Numbered from the stretch's first letter, positions 1-7,804 are shown. The stretch is DNA of 36,301 nucleotides from an uncultured Butyrivibrio sp. (GCA_947168335.1 CAMVLM010000023.1:1-36301); one strand, 5' to 3'. The notes: generated from the sequence alone by a model not told the origin. Numbers and translations are program-made.

Positions 1-677
1 ATACAAGATGTATCATTTATGATCTTTGTGGCCACGGTAAGAGCAAAGATTCCGGTAGAGAAAGGGTTACCATAGAGTCCCTGGCATTGGATCTTGGCGA
101 GCTTATAACCAAATTGGATTGTGAAGATATCAATCTTTTTGGCTGGTCAATGGGGGGTGCTGTTGCATTTAAGTATATAGATATGTTTGGATGCGATAGT
201 ATCAGGCAGACTATTATTTGTGACATGTCACCCAGGTATTTAAATGATTCCGATTGGCATCTGGGAAGCAGGAAGGATGATTCCATAATTAAGTCGCCTG
301 AAGATTATGAAAAATATGATTTCTATACTATTTTTAAGGATTTTTCATTAATATCCATGCCTGAGCTTTCGAAGATTCCGGAAACTGTTTTGGACAGGCT
401 CCTCAGAATGAGAATTAGTAGCTGTAATGAAAAGATCGTGCTCAGCCTCATAAAGTCTATGGAAGATATGGACAACAGGGAAGTGGTCAGAAAAATAGTA
501 GTTCCGCTGACTTTTTTCTATTCGAATCCCGGATCTATATTTTCTCCTGAACTGGCAAAGTGGTATAGGGACAATGTATCAAGCGCATTTCGGGCTGTGG
601 AGTTCGAAGGTGATCACATGTTTATCATGGATGACCCGGATGGTTTTGCCAAAAATCTGGCGGAGGTGCTGCTCTAA
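1..677 (+). CDS. Alpha/beta hydrolase, 5' end cut by window
   Basis: The frame is open from the first bases (codons from position 3) to TAA at 675-677, so the start lies before the window. It reads YDLCGHGKSKD, the usual oxyanion-side motif of alpha/beta hydrolases, then the nucleophile elbow GWSMGG (catalytic Ser about codon 49 of the visible part) and a late EGDHMF giving the catalytic His. The usual Asp of an HGxxD segment is not obvious; the equivalent stretch reads FFYSNPGSIFSPE, so the acid may sit elsewhere. The family hydrolyses esters, amides or similar bonds on small molecules; the substrate cannot be told. It is probably cytoplasmic, since no membrane segment is visible. Family call is strong, specificity unknown. 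Confidence 0.85.
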   Translation, partial: TRCIIYDLCGHGKSKDSGRERVTIESLALDLGELITKLDCEDINLFGWSMGGAVAFKYIDMFGCDSIRQTIICDMSPRYLNDSDWHLGSRKDDSIIKSPEDYEKYDFYTIFKDFSLISMPELSKIPETVLDRLLRMRISSCNEKIVLSLIKSMEDMDNREVVRKIVVPLTFFYSNPGSIFSPELAKWYRDNVSSAFRAVEFEGDHMFIMDDPDGFAKNLAEVLL

Positions 678-684
678 AATGTAT

Positions 685-721
685 GTTAGGGGCTCCTAAC
701 TGATTGACATGGTAATATAAT
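685..721 (+). promoter_or_regulatory. Small hairpin and possible promoter
   Basis: GTTAGG (685-690) and CCTAAC (695-700) form a 6-bp stem with a 4-base loop. It is followed by TTGACA (704-709) and TATAAT (716-721). These two hexamers are only 6 bases apart, so they cannot be a -35/-10 pair together; TATAAT could be a -10 with a poor -35. There is no U-tract after the stem, so it is not a good terminator. Confidence 0.3.
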
Positions 722-784
722 CTTGTTAGCGAAAGATAACGTATTGGAATGACTAACAATCAACCTTCCAAGAAGGATGGATCT

Positions 785-1367
785 ATGAGTGATATATCCG
801 GCTTATCTAATTATGTCACGGCGACAAAGAGCGTGACCGAAAGTTACAAATCCCAGAAACTGGAAGTTAATGCAAAATCAAGGAGTGCTAAAGCAGACTC
901 ATTTTTTTTCTGTAAAGTATGGGCAGTCCAGCTATTCTTCTGCAGCGGTTTATACCAAAAGTTATGGCACTGCAAATGCAGAGGGGTATGACCGTTATGG
1001 CAGAAAAACAGATGGCGCAGAAGGAAGCACTGAGAAGGCTGAGGCAAAAAAGGCAGAAAAACACAGAGAAAAGAAGCTGGAAGAGAAGCGGCGTGAAGAA
1101 AGGATACATGAAAGACATGAAGCTGCACATCCGGATAAGGACCATGATGATATCTATGAGGAACTTCGCAGCAAGAGTGTGTGGGAAGAAAATGAATTAG
1201 ACTATACTTGTGGCATTTCTGATGATGAACTTACGCAGAGGTTTATTGAGTCAGTTCGTATTGATGAGGAGATAAGAAAGATAAAAGGACTCCCTACATC
1301 GGGTTATGATACTGATCTCAAGAAGGCATATTTGCTATATCCAGATGGGAGGAAAGAATATGTCTGA
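785..1367 (+). pseudogene. Frameshifted charged protein upstream of zeta-like gene
   Basis: Two overlapping frames join into one protein if one T is removed from the run of eight T at 902-909. The first frame starts best at ATG 785, which has AGAAGGA seven bases upstream (an earlier ATG at 749 has no ribosome site). The second frame carries on with SVKYGQSSYSS and ends at 1367. The joined protein would be about 193 aa: a Ser/Thr/Lys-rich N-terminus, a highly charged Lys/Glu/Arg middle (likely helical), and a C-terminus with ISDDELTQRFIESVR. No known domain is recognised. It overlaps the next gene by 8 bp, so the two were one operon, and it may be an antitoxin-like or partner protein (inference). 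The break could be decay, homopolymer slippage, or a sequencing error. Confidence 0.5.
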
Positions 1368-1596
1368 ACAGGAAAAAAACATGCTTCCAGAAATCATGTT
1401 TTTTGCTGGACCGAATGGCAGTGGAAAGTCCACGATTACAAGAATATTACATGTCTATGATAACTCAGACAAACCATATAGAATATTTAAAAAGAGAAAA
1501 GATGCCTATTTCCGATGGGAAAACTAATTTTGGAATGTGGAAGCAATCGAAAAGCTAACTGGAATTGGAAAATATTCAGAGTATAAAAAAGTATGA
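1360..1596 (+). pseudogene. Broken zeta-toxin-like P-loop kinase gene
   Basis: ATG at 1360 opens a protein with a clear Walker A, FAGPNGSGKST, as in zeta-toxin/UDP-GlcNAc-kinase-like P-loop proteins. Right after it the sequence jumps to what looks like the C-terminal end of the same family (HVYDNSDKPYRIFKKRKD, then WEN). It hits TAA at 1525-1527; reading on in frame gives a further 22 codons, NVEAIEKLTGIGKYSEY and so on, to TGA 1594-1596. Full-length members are about 190-270 aa, so around 100 or more residues between the P-loop and the tail are missing, on top of an in-frame stop. The gene cannot make an active kinase. It overlaps the upstream frameshifted gene, so both partners of this apparent module are damaged. 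Confidence 0.7.
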
Positions 1597-1833
1597 TGAA
1601 AGTAGTAAGCTTCGACAGTGGTCGAGGCTTTATTTCTTATGAATATACGTTTAGCTTTGGAACCCATCGGTGCCAAAACTACACTAGCAGTCAACATTGT
1701 AAAATGACCGAAGCTCGACCTTATAGAGGAATCAAAAGTGGAAGTGACTATAATCCGCCATGGAAAAGTAAAACACACATTATAAAAATAGCGAAGCTGT
1801 TGTAATGACGTTGTGATTATTTACAAAGACCTG
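1597..1833. other. Intergenic stretch, no supported gene
   Basis: A 70-codon open frame at 1593-1805 has no ribosome site and an odd composition. Another frame holds short open pieces broken by stops. It looks like degraded sequence between the zeta remnant and the MerR promoter; nothing recognisable was found. Confidence 0.4.
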
Positions 1834-1876
1834 TTGACTCTTCCCTTAGGGAACCCCTTAAGGTGGATTTATAAAC
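1834..1876 (+). promoter_or_regulatory. MerR-type palindromic promoter region
   Basis: TTGACT (1834-1839) is followed by two adjoining palindromes, TTCCCT-T-AGGGAA (1841-1853) and CCTTAAGG (1856-1863), then TATAAA (1870-1875). MerR regulators bind palindromes lying between the -35 and -10, normally with a 19-20 bp spacer. Here the spacer is 30 bp, about one helical turn too long. The site sits about 20 bp upstream of the MerR gene, so autoregulation is likely. A strong ribosome site (AAGGAGG) follows at 1881. Confidence 0.55.
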
Positions 1877-1895
1877 AAAAAAGGAGGTTCTGAAA

Positions 1896-3077
1896 ATGGA
1901 AAAGAAAATGACATCAGGTGAAATGGCAAAGAAGGCCGGAGTTTCTCAGAAGGCGATAAGACTTTATGATGAAAAGGGACTTCTTAAGCCAACAGATTAT
2001 TCGGAGGGAAATTACCGTTTATATGACGGCGCTGCATTGCAGATTCTTGAAAAAATTGTGGCACTTAAGCAGATAGGTTTTTCTCTTGAAGAGATTCGTG
2101 ATAATTTAAAAGATGGTGAGGTTTCTGATATCAAGGGTGCACTTGAGATTCAGCTTCAGAAGATGGAAGATAAGAAATATCAGCTGGAGAAAATTACGGA
2201 CGCCATCAAGAGAACGCTGGCGCGGAAAGAAAATCTTGATTGGGACGATGTAGCCGGAATTGTTCAGAATGTAAGCATTGATCAGTCTGCAGATGAGCAT
2301 CATTGGGATGCGCTTAAGCATACAGGAACTGAACTTGACTGGTATGTGAGGATTTTTGAGTCACTTAAGATAAAGGAAAATGAAAAAATTCTTGACCTGG
2401 GATGTGGATATTCCAAGCTGTGGAGAAATAATTGGACAGATATTCCTGTAGGGACAAAGATTACAGGCTACGATATTCATGGAAGCTGGGCAGATGATTT
2501 TGCAAAGTTTATTCCGGATAACAAAGAAACTCTTCCAATGGGTGTTACAATCAATCTGGAATTTGCTGACCTTGAAGAGGATAAAACCTGGGAAAAGATA
2601 GAAAGTGAAAGCCCTTACGATTTAGCAATTGCTCATTATCTTGACTATGAAGTAAAGGATTTTGAAGCTATAGTGTCCCATGCCAGCAATGTGCTTTCGG
2701 AGGAGGGTGTCTTTTCCTGCAATGGTGGTAATGTTGCAAAGTGGAACGAATACTTCAAAGAGGCAGTAGAGGCTGTTGGTGAAGATCCGGGTTTCATTGA
2801 TAAGGTTGTAAAAGAACAGACACAAAAGAGGGAAAGCTTTATCTCTTTGCTGAATAATTATTTTGGACGAGTGGAGTCAGTTCTTTTGCCTAATTACTGG
2901 CATTATACTGAAGGTTTAGATATTGTCCAAAAGATGAAGGACTATTATGCAGGTCAGGAGAAAGTAATTGCCCGCTTTGAGGATAAGCTCGTTGATTATT
3001 TCCAGGAGGAAATAGCCAAAGACGGCGAAATTGTTATGGAAATCAAAAGCCAGTTCTGGCACTGCTATAAAAATTAA
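1896..3077 (+). CDS. MerR regulator fused to SAM methyltransferase
   Basis: This 393-aa protein starts at ATG 1896, eight bases after AAGGAGG. Residues about 5-72 are a MerR winged helix (SGEMAKKAGVSQKAIRLYDE, then GNYRLYD). Residues about 80-112 look like the dimerising coiled coil. From about 155 comes a class I SAM-dependent methyltransferase domain: motif I ILDLGCGYSKLW (DLGCG at 167-171), an acidic strand end GYDIHG (D193), and a later AHYLDYEV. In the MerR family the C-terminal domain usually binds an effector; here that place is taken by a methyltransferase, so SAM or the methyl acceptor may be the signal (inference). The next gene follows after 15 bp with its own ribosome site, so they may be co-transcribed. 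Confidence 0.9.
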   Translation: MEKKMTSGEMAKKAGVSQKAIRLYDEKGLLKPTDYSEGNYRLYDGAALQILEKIVALKQIGFSLEEIRDNLKDGEVSDIKGALEIQLQKMEDKKYQLEKITDAIKRTLARKENLDWDDVAGIVQNVSIDQSADEHHWDALKHTGTELDWYVRIFESLKIKENEKILDLGCGYSKLWRNNWTDIPVGTKITGYDIHGSWADDFAKFIPDNKETLPMGVTINLEFADLEEDKTWEKIESESPYDLAIAHYLDYEVKDFEAIVSHASNVLSEEGVFSCNGGNVAKWNEYFKEAVEAVGEDPGFIDKVVKEQTQKRESFISLLNNYFGRVESVLLPNYWHYTEGLDIVQKMKDYYAGQEKVIARFEDKLVDYFQEEIAKDGEIVMEIKSQFWHCYKN

Positions 3078-3092
3078 GGAGATTTAACAGTT

Positions 3093-3776
3093 ATGTCCGG
3101 ACAGATAACTCATATGGTTATTGCCAGCAGACTTATAGAAAAGTTAGGATTAGATGAGGGAAAGGAGCAGCTGATATTAGGATCAGTTGCTCCTGATTCA
3201 GTGCATTTTTCAGATGATTATCTGCCTAAGAAGGTTCATTCTCATTTGTTTGAGAACTGTGGTCCCTGGGGAGATACGCAGGATTATGACAATTGGATAG
3301 AGAATATTAAATCGTTTTGGAAAAAGTATGTTGTGAATGAATCGGATCAGGCAAATAAAATGTTTTTTCTTGGAATTGTAATTCATTGCCTGACTGATTA
3401 CTGGAATGACCTGCTGATTTGGCGGGCTTTACAAAAGAAGATGATACCACCTATGAGCTATGACAGTTTTAAAGAAGGATATTATCCTGAATCTTTCAGA
3501 ATAGACAGGTGGTTGTATCAAAATATAGAAAATGCTGATGTGCTCATGAAATTGTTGAGTGACTCAAGAGAAATGGATTTTGAGGATTATCTGAGGGCAG
3601 TAGAAATTTCTAAAATGAAGGATCATCTTATTAACGTGCAGTACAATCTGCCTGACCCGATTGATGTATCCGGACATAAATACTATTCAGCTAAAATGAT
3701 GCACAAGTTTATTGAGGAAGTACCTGACAGAATTTGCGGTCAGTTAAATGAGTTTCAGAAGGAGATTTACATATAA
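3093..3776 (+). CDS. Zinc-dependent phospholipase C family protein
   Basis: A 227-aa protein beginning MSGQITHMVIASRL with AAGGAG 11-12 bp upstream. It matches the zinc-dependent phospholipase C-like fold found as stand-alone cytoplasmic proteins in clostridia. Likely metal ligands are H7, D35 and H38 (in GSVAPDSVHF), H49/H51 and H98/D102 (in GIVIHCLTDYWND). There is no signal peptide, unlike secreted phospholipase C toxins, so a secreted virulence role is not supported and the true substrate is unknown. It sits 15 bp after the MerR-methyltransferase gene and is followed closely by the HAD gene. Confidence 0.8.
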   Translation: MSGQITHMVIASRLIEKLGLDEGKEQLILGSVAPDSVHFSDDYLPKKVHSHLFENCGPWGDTQDYDNWIENIKSFWKKYVVNESDQANKMFFLGIVIHCLTDYWNDLLIWRALQKKMIPPMSYDSFKEGYYPESFRIDRWLYQNIENADVLMKLLSDSREMDFEDYLRAVEISKMKDHLINVQYNLPDPIDVSGHKYYSAKMMHKFIEEVPDRICGQLNEFQKEIYI

Positions 3777-3804
3777 GAATGCAGAACCAAGGGAGATTAA
3801 GCGA

Positions 3805-4410
3805 ATGAATATTTATGTGGATTTTGATGACTGCCTGTGCGAGACAGCGCGCCATTTCTCAGAACTAGTGGAGAAAATGTTTGGGAAAAAGGTTCCCTAT
3901 GAGGGTATGAAATATTTTAATCTGCAGAAGTCATTTTCTCTGGATGATGATCAGTATGAAAAGATGATGATAGAAGGTCATACACCTGAAGTCCTTTTGT
4001 CTTACGAGGAAACTCCGGGGGCTGTAGAAACCATAAATGGATGGATTGACAGCGGGGCAGAGGTCTCAATAATAACCGGCAGACCGGCAGGTGCTTACGA
4101 GGCATCCAGAAGATGGCTTGATGAACACGGGCTTGAACGTGCAAAGCTCTACTGCCTGAATAAATACGGCAGGGAGAATTTTGTAAAGAACAGTGAATTC
4201 AGTCTTGAACTTGAGGATTATTACAAAATGCATTTCGATGTTGCGGTTGAGGATTCCCCGGCAGCATTCAAATTCTTTGACCATCTGCCTGAACTTAAGG
4301 TGATGGTAATTGATCGTCCATGGAATCATGATACAGAGCTTCCGGGAGATAATTATACCCGCTGTTTTGATTGGGATACCATAAGGAAAAATTGCGCAAA
4401 ATGCAATTAA
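3805..4410 (+). CDS. 5'(3')-deoxyribonucleotidase-like HAD phosphatase
   Basis: I place the start at ATG 3805, preceded by GGGAG, rather than at an upstream in-frame ATG (3748) lying inside the previous gene; the protein is then 201 aa and begins with the catalytic strand. HAD motif I is VDFDDC (D6 nucleophile, D8 acid/base in this numbering), motif II falls in SIITGRP, and motif IV is VAVEDSPAAF, followed by VIDRPWN. These are the marks of the NT5C family, which removes phosphate from (deoxy)nucleoside monophosphates. It is a cytoplasmic enzyme, likely for nucleotide housekeeping or damage clean-up. It follows the phospholipase-like gene by 28 bp. Confidence 0.85.
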   Translation: MNIYVDFDDCLCETARHFSELVEKMFGKKVPYEGMKYFNLQKSFSLDDDQYEKMMIEGHTPEVLLSYEETPGAVETINGWIDSGAEVSIITGRPAGAYEASRRWLDEHGLERAKLYCLNKYGRENFVKNSEFSLELEDYYKMHFDVAVEDSPAAFKFFDHLPELKVMVIDRPWNHDTELPGDNYTRCFDWDTIRKNCAKCN

Positions 4411-4424
4411 CTAATATAATAGAG

Positions 4425-4562
4425 ATGTGATGTTCCTGGAAAGCAGGAACCACGGAGGAGATAATCACATGAGAATGCGAGGTAATTACTCGGTGCAGTT
4501 ATAATGCTGGCAGCAGGTTGTACCGAGGTTATAGAAAAAATATGCTGTCACATACTGCACCG
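4425..4562 (+). other. Structured leader with mini-ORF, remnant of a lost gene start
   Basis: ATGTGAT (4425-4431) can pair with ATCACAT (4464-4470), enclosing a perfect 7-bp hairpin GTTCCTG/CAGGAAC (4432-4450) and the ribosome site GGAGGAG. The ATG at 4469 then opens an 11-codon frame (MRMRGNYSVQL, stop 4502-4504). Further on, CGGTGCAGT (4491-4499) and ACTGCACCG (4554-4562) form a 9-bp inverted repeat. This looks like an expression leader whose gene body was lost; the next coding sequence is a headless methyltransferase. Confidence 0.4.
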
Positions 4563-4570
4563 AACGGATA

Positions 4571-4876
4571 ATGAGACAAATGGTACTTCCTGATACGCCG
4601 CAGCCATTCCCTGAACTGGAGATGTCAATTCAGAGGAAAAAGTTTGAGGAAGCAGGATTTGAGATAATCCGTGCAGAAGAAGCGTTCAGACCAATACGTT
4701 TTAGTGATGTTGGTGCTTTTGTGTGGTTTGCACACATCATTGAGTGGGAATTCCCCGGATTTTCTGTAGAGAAGTGTTTTGACAGGCTTCTTAAAATGCA
4801 GGATAATATAGATAAGAATAGTTTTGTAGAAGGAACTATCCACAGATATCTGATTGTGGCTCGGAAAAAGGATTGA
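4571..4876 (+). pseudogene. C-terminal half of a class I methyltransferase
   Basis: The 101 codons resemble only the C-terminal half of UbiE-type SAM methyltransferases common in Firmicutes: KKFEEAGFEIIRAEEAFRPI, then DVGAFVWFAHIIEWEFPGFS and the tail HRYLIVARKK. The SAM-binding half with the Gly-rich motif is absent. There is no ribosome site before ATG 4571, and upstream codons in this frame reach a stop at 4532-4534. It is best read as a 5'-truncated gene; without its SAM site it would not be catalytic. Confidence 0.75.
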
Positions 4877-4884
4877 TTTTATAG

Positions 4885-4917
4885 GGCGGTAGGTTTTTGG
4901 CTTACCGCCTGTTTACT
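4885..4917 (+). terminator. Hairpin terminator after methyltransferase remnant
   Basis: GGCGGTA (4885-4891) pairs with TACCGCC (4903-4909) around an 11-base loop rich in T. A weak T-rich tail (TGTTTACTTATT) follows. It separates the remnant from the SdpI-like gene. Confidence 0.55.
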
Positions 4918-4948
4918 TATTACGAGCCTGAAAGCGGAGGTAAAGAGT

Positions 4949-5329
4949 ATGAAGTTTTGGTGGTTTATGATGTTCGCAAATTGTCTGACTCCATTTCTCA
5001 TGATCGTATTGGGGTGGCTCTTATGGAAGCATTATCCGAAAGAAATAAATAGCTTCATCGGATACAGAACAAGAAGATCGATGAAGAACTCTAAAACCTG
5101 GAAATTCGGCAATGAATTTTGTGGCCATTTATGGTACAGAATCGGACAGATATTATTAATACCTTCGATAGTGGCTCTTGTGCCGTTTATCAACAGTGAT
5201 AAAGAAACAATAGGCTGGATCAGTTCAGTATTAGTAATGATTCAGATGGTAATATTATTGGGCTCACTTATACCTACAGAGCTGGCACTAAAAAAGAGGT
5301 TTACATTTGATAAGCCTGAGGAAGGCTGA
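4949..5329 (+). CDS. SdpI-family membrane protein
   Basis: A 126-aa integral membrane protein with about three hydrophobic segments (roughly residues 5-27, 65-85 and 90-112). It carries the family hallmark GYRTRRSMKNSKTW followed by FGNEFCGHLW. SdpI is the immunity protein and signal receptor for the SdpC cannibalism toxin in Bacillus subtilis; most homologues elsewhere have unknown targets, and no SdpC-like toxin gene is visible here. The ribosome site GCGGAGG lies about ten bases before ATG. It stands alone between two hairpins. Confidence 0.85.
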   Translation: MKFWWFMMFANCLTPFLMIVLGWLLWKHYPKEINSFIGYRTRRSMKNSKTWKFGNEFCGHLWYRIGQILLIPSIVALVPFINSDKETIGWISSVLVMIQMVILLGSLIPTELALKKRFTFDKPEEG

Positions 5330-5442
5330 TAGGGATTTGAAGCAGGACCGGTAGTAACGATAGTAATAAATGATGCAGGCTATGAACTGCGGAATTCAAC
5401 TGAATAAAGTATAAGGACACAGATTATTGATGAGGCATCAGA

Positions 5443-5484
5443 CCGGGAGTGCAATGTACACTCCTGGCCCGACGCCTTTTCTTT
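5443..5484 (+). terminator. Hairpin terminator downstream of SdpI-like gene
   Basis: CCGGGAGTG (5443-5451) pairs with CACTCCTGG (5459-5467), nine pairs including one G-U, with a 7-base loop. A T-rich tail begins about ten bases later (TTTTCTTTATAT). The 113 bases between the SdpI stop and this hairpin hold only a short open piece with no start or ribosome site. Confidence 0.5.
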
Positions 5485-5577
5485 ATATAATCTTAATACC
5501 TGCCATCAAGCCTTAATATCATCTTATCCGATTAGATTATACAATTTGGGAAAATAAAGAAAATCGGAGGCCATAGT

Positions 5578-5739
5578 ATGTCCGGCTTTTTAAAGCTTAA
5601 AGAAAAGCTTTCTTCATTTCAGATTATTATATTGGGATTTTTGGTTGTGATCTTTTTGGGAGCGATTCTCCTGATGATGCCGATATCGGCTCGCAGCAGG
5701 GAATTCACTTCCTTCGGAACGGCATTGTTTGAGAAGTAA
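5578..5739 (+). pseudogene. Stub of TrkH/KtrB-type potassium transporter
   Basis: ATG 5578 follows a ribosome site (ATCGGAGG). The 53 codons read MSGFLKLKEKLSSFQIIILG, a hydrophobic segment, LLMMPIS, then REFTSFGTALFEK and a stop. This is the N-terminus of TrkH/KtrB proteins up to the first membrane helix and the start of the first selectivity-filter region, where an intact gene would continue for about 400 more residues. No further fragment of the transporter follows before the glycosyltransferase. The start signals look intact, so a short membrane peptide could still be made. It is best explained by a large deletion. Confidence 0.75.
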
Positions 5740-5823
5740 AATGTTTAAGAGTATGGTATTATAGCAATGGAGTTTTGGAATAAGACTTTATAGAAATACA
5801 TTCAGATTGGAATTTAGTAAATT

Positions 5824-6546
5824 ATGACATCAGCACCAAAAACAATAATCGTAATGCCTGTTGCTAATGAGGCGGAAACCATGGAACAGGTTATTGATGA
5901 GATTTTTTCTCTTCCGTATGAAAATCTGTACTACTATCCTGTAATAGATGATTTTTCCAAGGATGACACTGAAAAGATAATCCGCAGGAAGGCGGAGAAC
6001 AATCCGAAGATCAAACTGATTTATTATAAAGAATCCAGGGGAGTAATAAGCTGTTACCTTGAAGGATACAGGCAGGCGCTTGAAGATGGCGCAGACAGAA
6101 TTATTGAAATGGACGGTGGAATGAGTCATGATCCAAGACAGATTCCCCAGTTTATTGAAAAGCTGGACCGGGGCTATGACTGCGTATGGGGATCAAGATT
6201 TACCAAAGGTGGTGGGGTTAGTGACCTCCCTTTTTACAGAAGACTTTTGAGCGGAGGCGGAACATTCCTTTCCAACCTTGTGCTGGGAACCAGACTTAAG
6301 GATATGACCAGTGGTTATGAGGCATTTCAGCGTCATGTACTGGAATCAATAAATCTTGACAAAATAATGTCTACGGGACATATGTATCAGACGGAGATGA
6401 GATTTTACTGCAGAAATCTGAACTGTGTAGAAGTGCCGATTCATTATGTCGGTTCATCAACAGGACTGAAAGCATCCACTGTTTTGGAAGCTCTTTCTAT
6501 TTTATTCAAATTAAAAGAACACGAACAGTATATCTGGAAAAAATGA
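5824..6546 (+). CDS. GT2 glycosyltransferase, DPM1-like
   Basis: 240 aa, no membrane helix, matching polyprenyl-phosphate sugar synthases of the dolichol-phosphate mannosyltransferase type. Visible motifs are IIVMPVANEAETM at the N-terminus, IDDFSKDDT in the nucleotide-binding loop, EMDGGMSHDP, GSRFTKGG and LKDMTSGYEAFQR. In typical members the third motif is MDADLSHDP; here the second Asp of the DxD is Gly while D97 and the SHDP part are kept, so metal binding may differ. The likely role is moving a sugar from a nucleotide sugar onto undecaprenyl phosphate for the GT-C protein two genes down. No good ribosome site precedes the ATG, so translation may be weak or the start misplaced. Confidence 0.85.
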   Translation: MTSAPKTIIVMPVANEAETMEQVIDEIFSLPYENLYYYPVIDDFSKDDTEKIIRRKAENNPKIKLIYYKESRGVISCYLEGYRQALEDGADRIIEMDGGMSHDPRQIPQFIEKLDRGYDCVWGSRFTKGGGVSDLPFYRRLLSGGGTFLSNLVLGTRLKDMTSGYEAFQRHVLESINLDKIMSTGHMYQTEMRFYCRNLNCVEVPIHYVGSSTGLKASTVLEALSILFKLKEHEQYIWKK

Positions 6547-6586
6547 GTATTTGAATTCTGTTTTGAAAAGCAGATGAAAGGAAATC

Positions 6587-7804
6587 ATGCCTGAAACGAA
6601 ATATCTGATATTGGGAGCCGGCCCGGCGGGGCTTACTTTGGGACGGTGTCTTAAGGACAGAGGAATCACTGATTTTATAATATTGGAAAAAGAGAATGAG
6701 GCAGGAGGCCTTTGCAGATCGGAGGAAGTAGATGGAAAACCTCTTGATATCGGCGGGGGCCATTTTCTTGATGTAAGACGCCCTAAAGTTTGCGAGTTCA
6801 TGTTCAGGTTTCTTCCTGAAGATGAATGGAATGTGTTTGACAGAGATTCAAGGATCAGGGTTCACGGATGTGAGATTTCACATCCATTTGAGGCCAGTAT
6901 CTGGCAGCTTCCCACCGAAATTCAGAAAAAATATCTGGATTCAATAAAGGCAGCAGGCTGCAACACCGGAGCACCGAAACCGGTTATGTTCACTGACTGG
7001 ATCAGATGGAAACTTGGTGATGAGATTGCTGAAAACTATATGCTGCCCTATAACAGGAAGATGTTCTCCGACACTCTGGATGAGCTTGGGACATATTGGC
7101 TTGAAAAGCTTCCCAATGTAAGTTTCGAAGAAACATTGAGATCCTGCGAAGAGCATAAGAGCCTTGGAACTCAGCCCGGGCATGCCAGATTTTATTATCC
7201 CAAAGAGTATGGATACGGTGAGCCTTTTGTGAGAATGGCAGAGAGTATGAAGGAAAATATAGTCTACGGTGCGGCTGTATCAAAACTATCCCTGAAGGAA
7301 AGAACTGTAATTGATATTAACGGTGAAAAGTATAGTGCAGAGACTATTGTGACGACAATCCCCTGGGATTCAATGGAAATCATTGGAGCAACAGATGAGT
7401 TTTCAGAGTCTGTGACAAAGCTTAAGCATACCGCGGTTGAGATAAGGTACGTGTCAGAAGATCCTGGCAGCAAAGCCCATTGGATTTATGTGCCGGATCC
7501 GGAGATCGCGTATCACAGAATTCTAAGCAGGTGCAATTTCTGCTCTGACAGCAAAGGATACTGGGTCGAAACGGTAAGCACAAGAACAGGTGCGTATGAC
7601 TCCACTGAATGGAAGAACAATTTCAGGTACCTCAATGCCTATGCGTATCCTTTAAATACGATAGATAAAAGAGAATGCATGAAATTAATATCTGATGAGG
7701 CAGCAGAATATGGTGTTATAGGTCTTGGAAGATGGGGAGAGCATGAACACTATAATTCTGATGTGGTTATCGAGAAGGCTATGGTGCTTAGCGAAAGATT
7801 ATAA
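6587..7804 (+). CDS. FAD-dependent oxidoreductase, amine oxidase/UGM-like
   Basis: 405 aa with an N-terminal Rossmann FAD site, YLILGAGPAGLTLG (residues 7-18), followed by an Glu for the ribose (IILEKENEAGGLCRS) and the GGGHFLDVRR motif typical of the protoporphyrinogen-oxidase/UDP-galactopyranose-mutase superfamily. The family includes sugar-ring mutases and desaturases working on isoprenoids. Its place between a polyprenyl-sugar synthase and a GT-C transferase suggests it acts on the sugar nucleotide or the polyprenyl carrier (inference). The ribosome site AAAGGA is six bases before ATG. The spacing of 40 bp before and 21 bp after supports an operon. Confidence 0.8.
   Translation: MPETKYLILGAGPAGLTLGRCLKDRGITDFIILEKENEAGGLCRSEEVDGKPLDIGGGHFLDVRRPKVCEFMFRFLPEDEWNVFDRDSRIRVHGCEISHPFEASIWQLPTEIQKKYLDSIKAAGCNTGAPKPVMFTDWIRWKLGDEIAENYMLPYNRKMFSDTLDELGTYWLEKLPNVSFEETLRSCEEHKSLGTQPGHARFYYPKEYGYGEPFVRMAESMKENIVYGAAVSKLSLKERTVIDINGEKYSAETIVTTIPWDSMEIIGATDEFSESVTKLKHTAVEIRYVSEDPGSKAHWIYVPDPEIAYHRILSRCNFCSDSKGYWVETVSTRTGAYDSTEWKNNFRYLNAYAYPLNTIDKRECMKLISDEAAEYGVIGLGRWGEHEHYNSDVVIEKAMVLSERL

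Noticed and set aside
704-721. TTGACA and TATAAT as a promoter pair
   Set aside because: Only 6 bp lie between them instead of about 17.
3093-3776. Secreted phospholipase C toxin
   Set aside because: The fold matches but there is no signal peptide or lipid-binding C-terminal domain, so a toxin role is not supported.
3748-3804. Upstream start for the HAD phosphatase
   Set aside because: It would add 19 residues overlapping the previous gene; ATG 3805 has a ribosome site and puts the catalytic DFDD at the normal distance from the N-terminus.
4949-5329. Cannibalism toxin-immunity locus
   Set aside because: The SdpI-like gene is alone; no SdpC-like secreted toxin or SdpAB-like genes are seen, so an immunity role is not supported.
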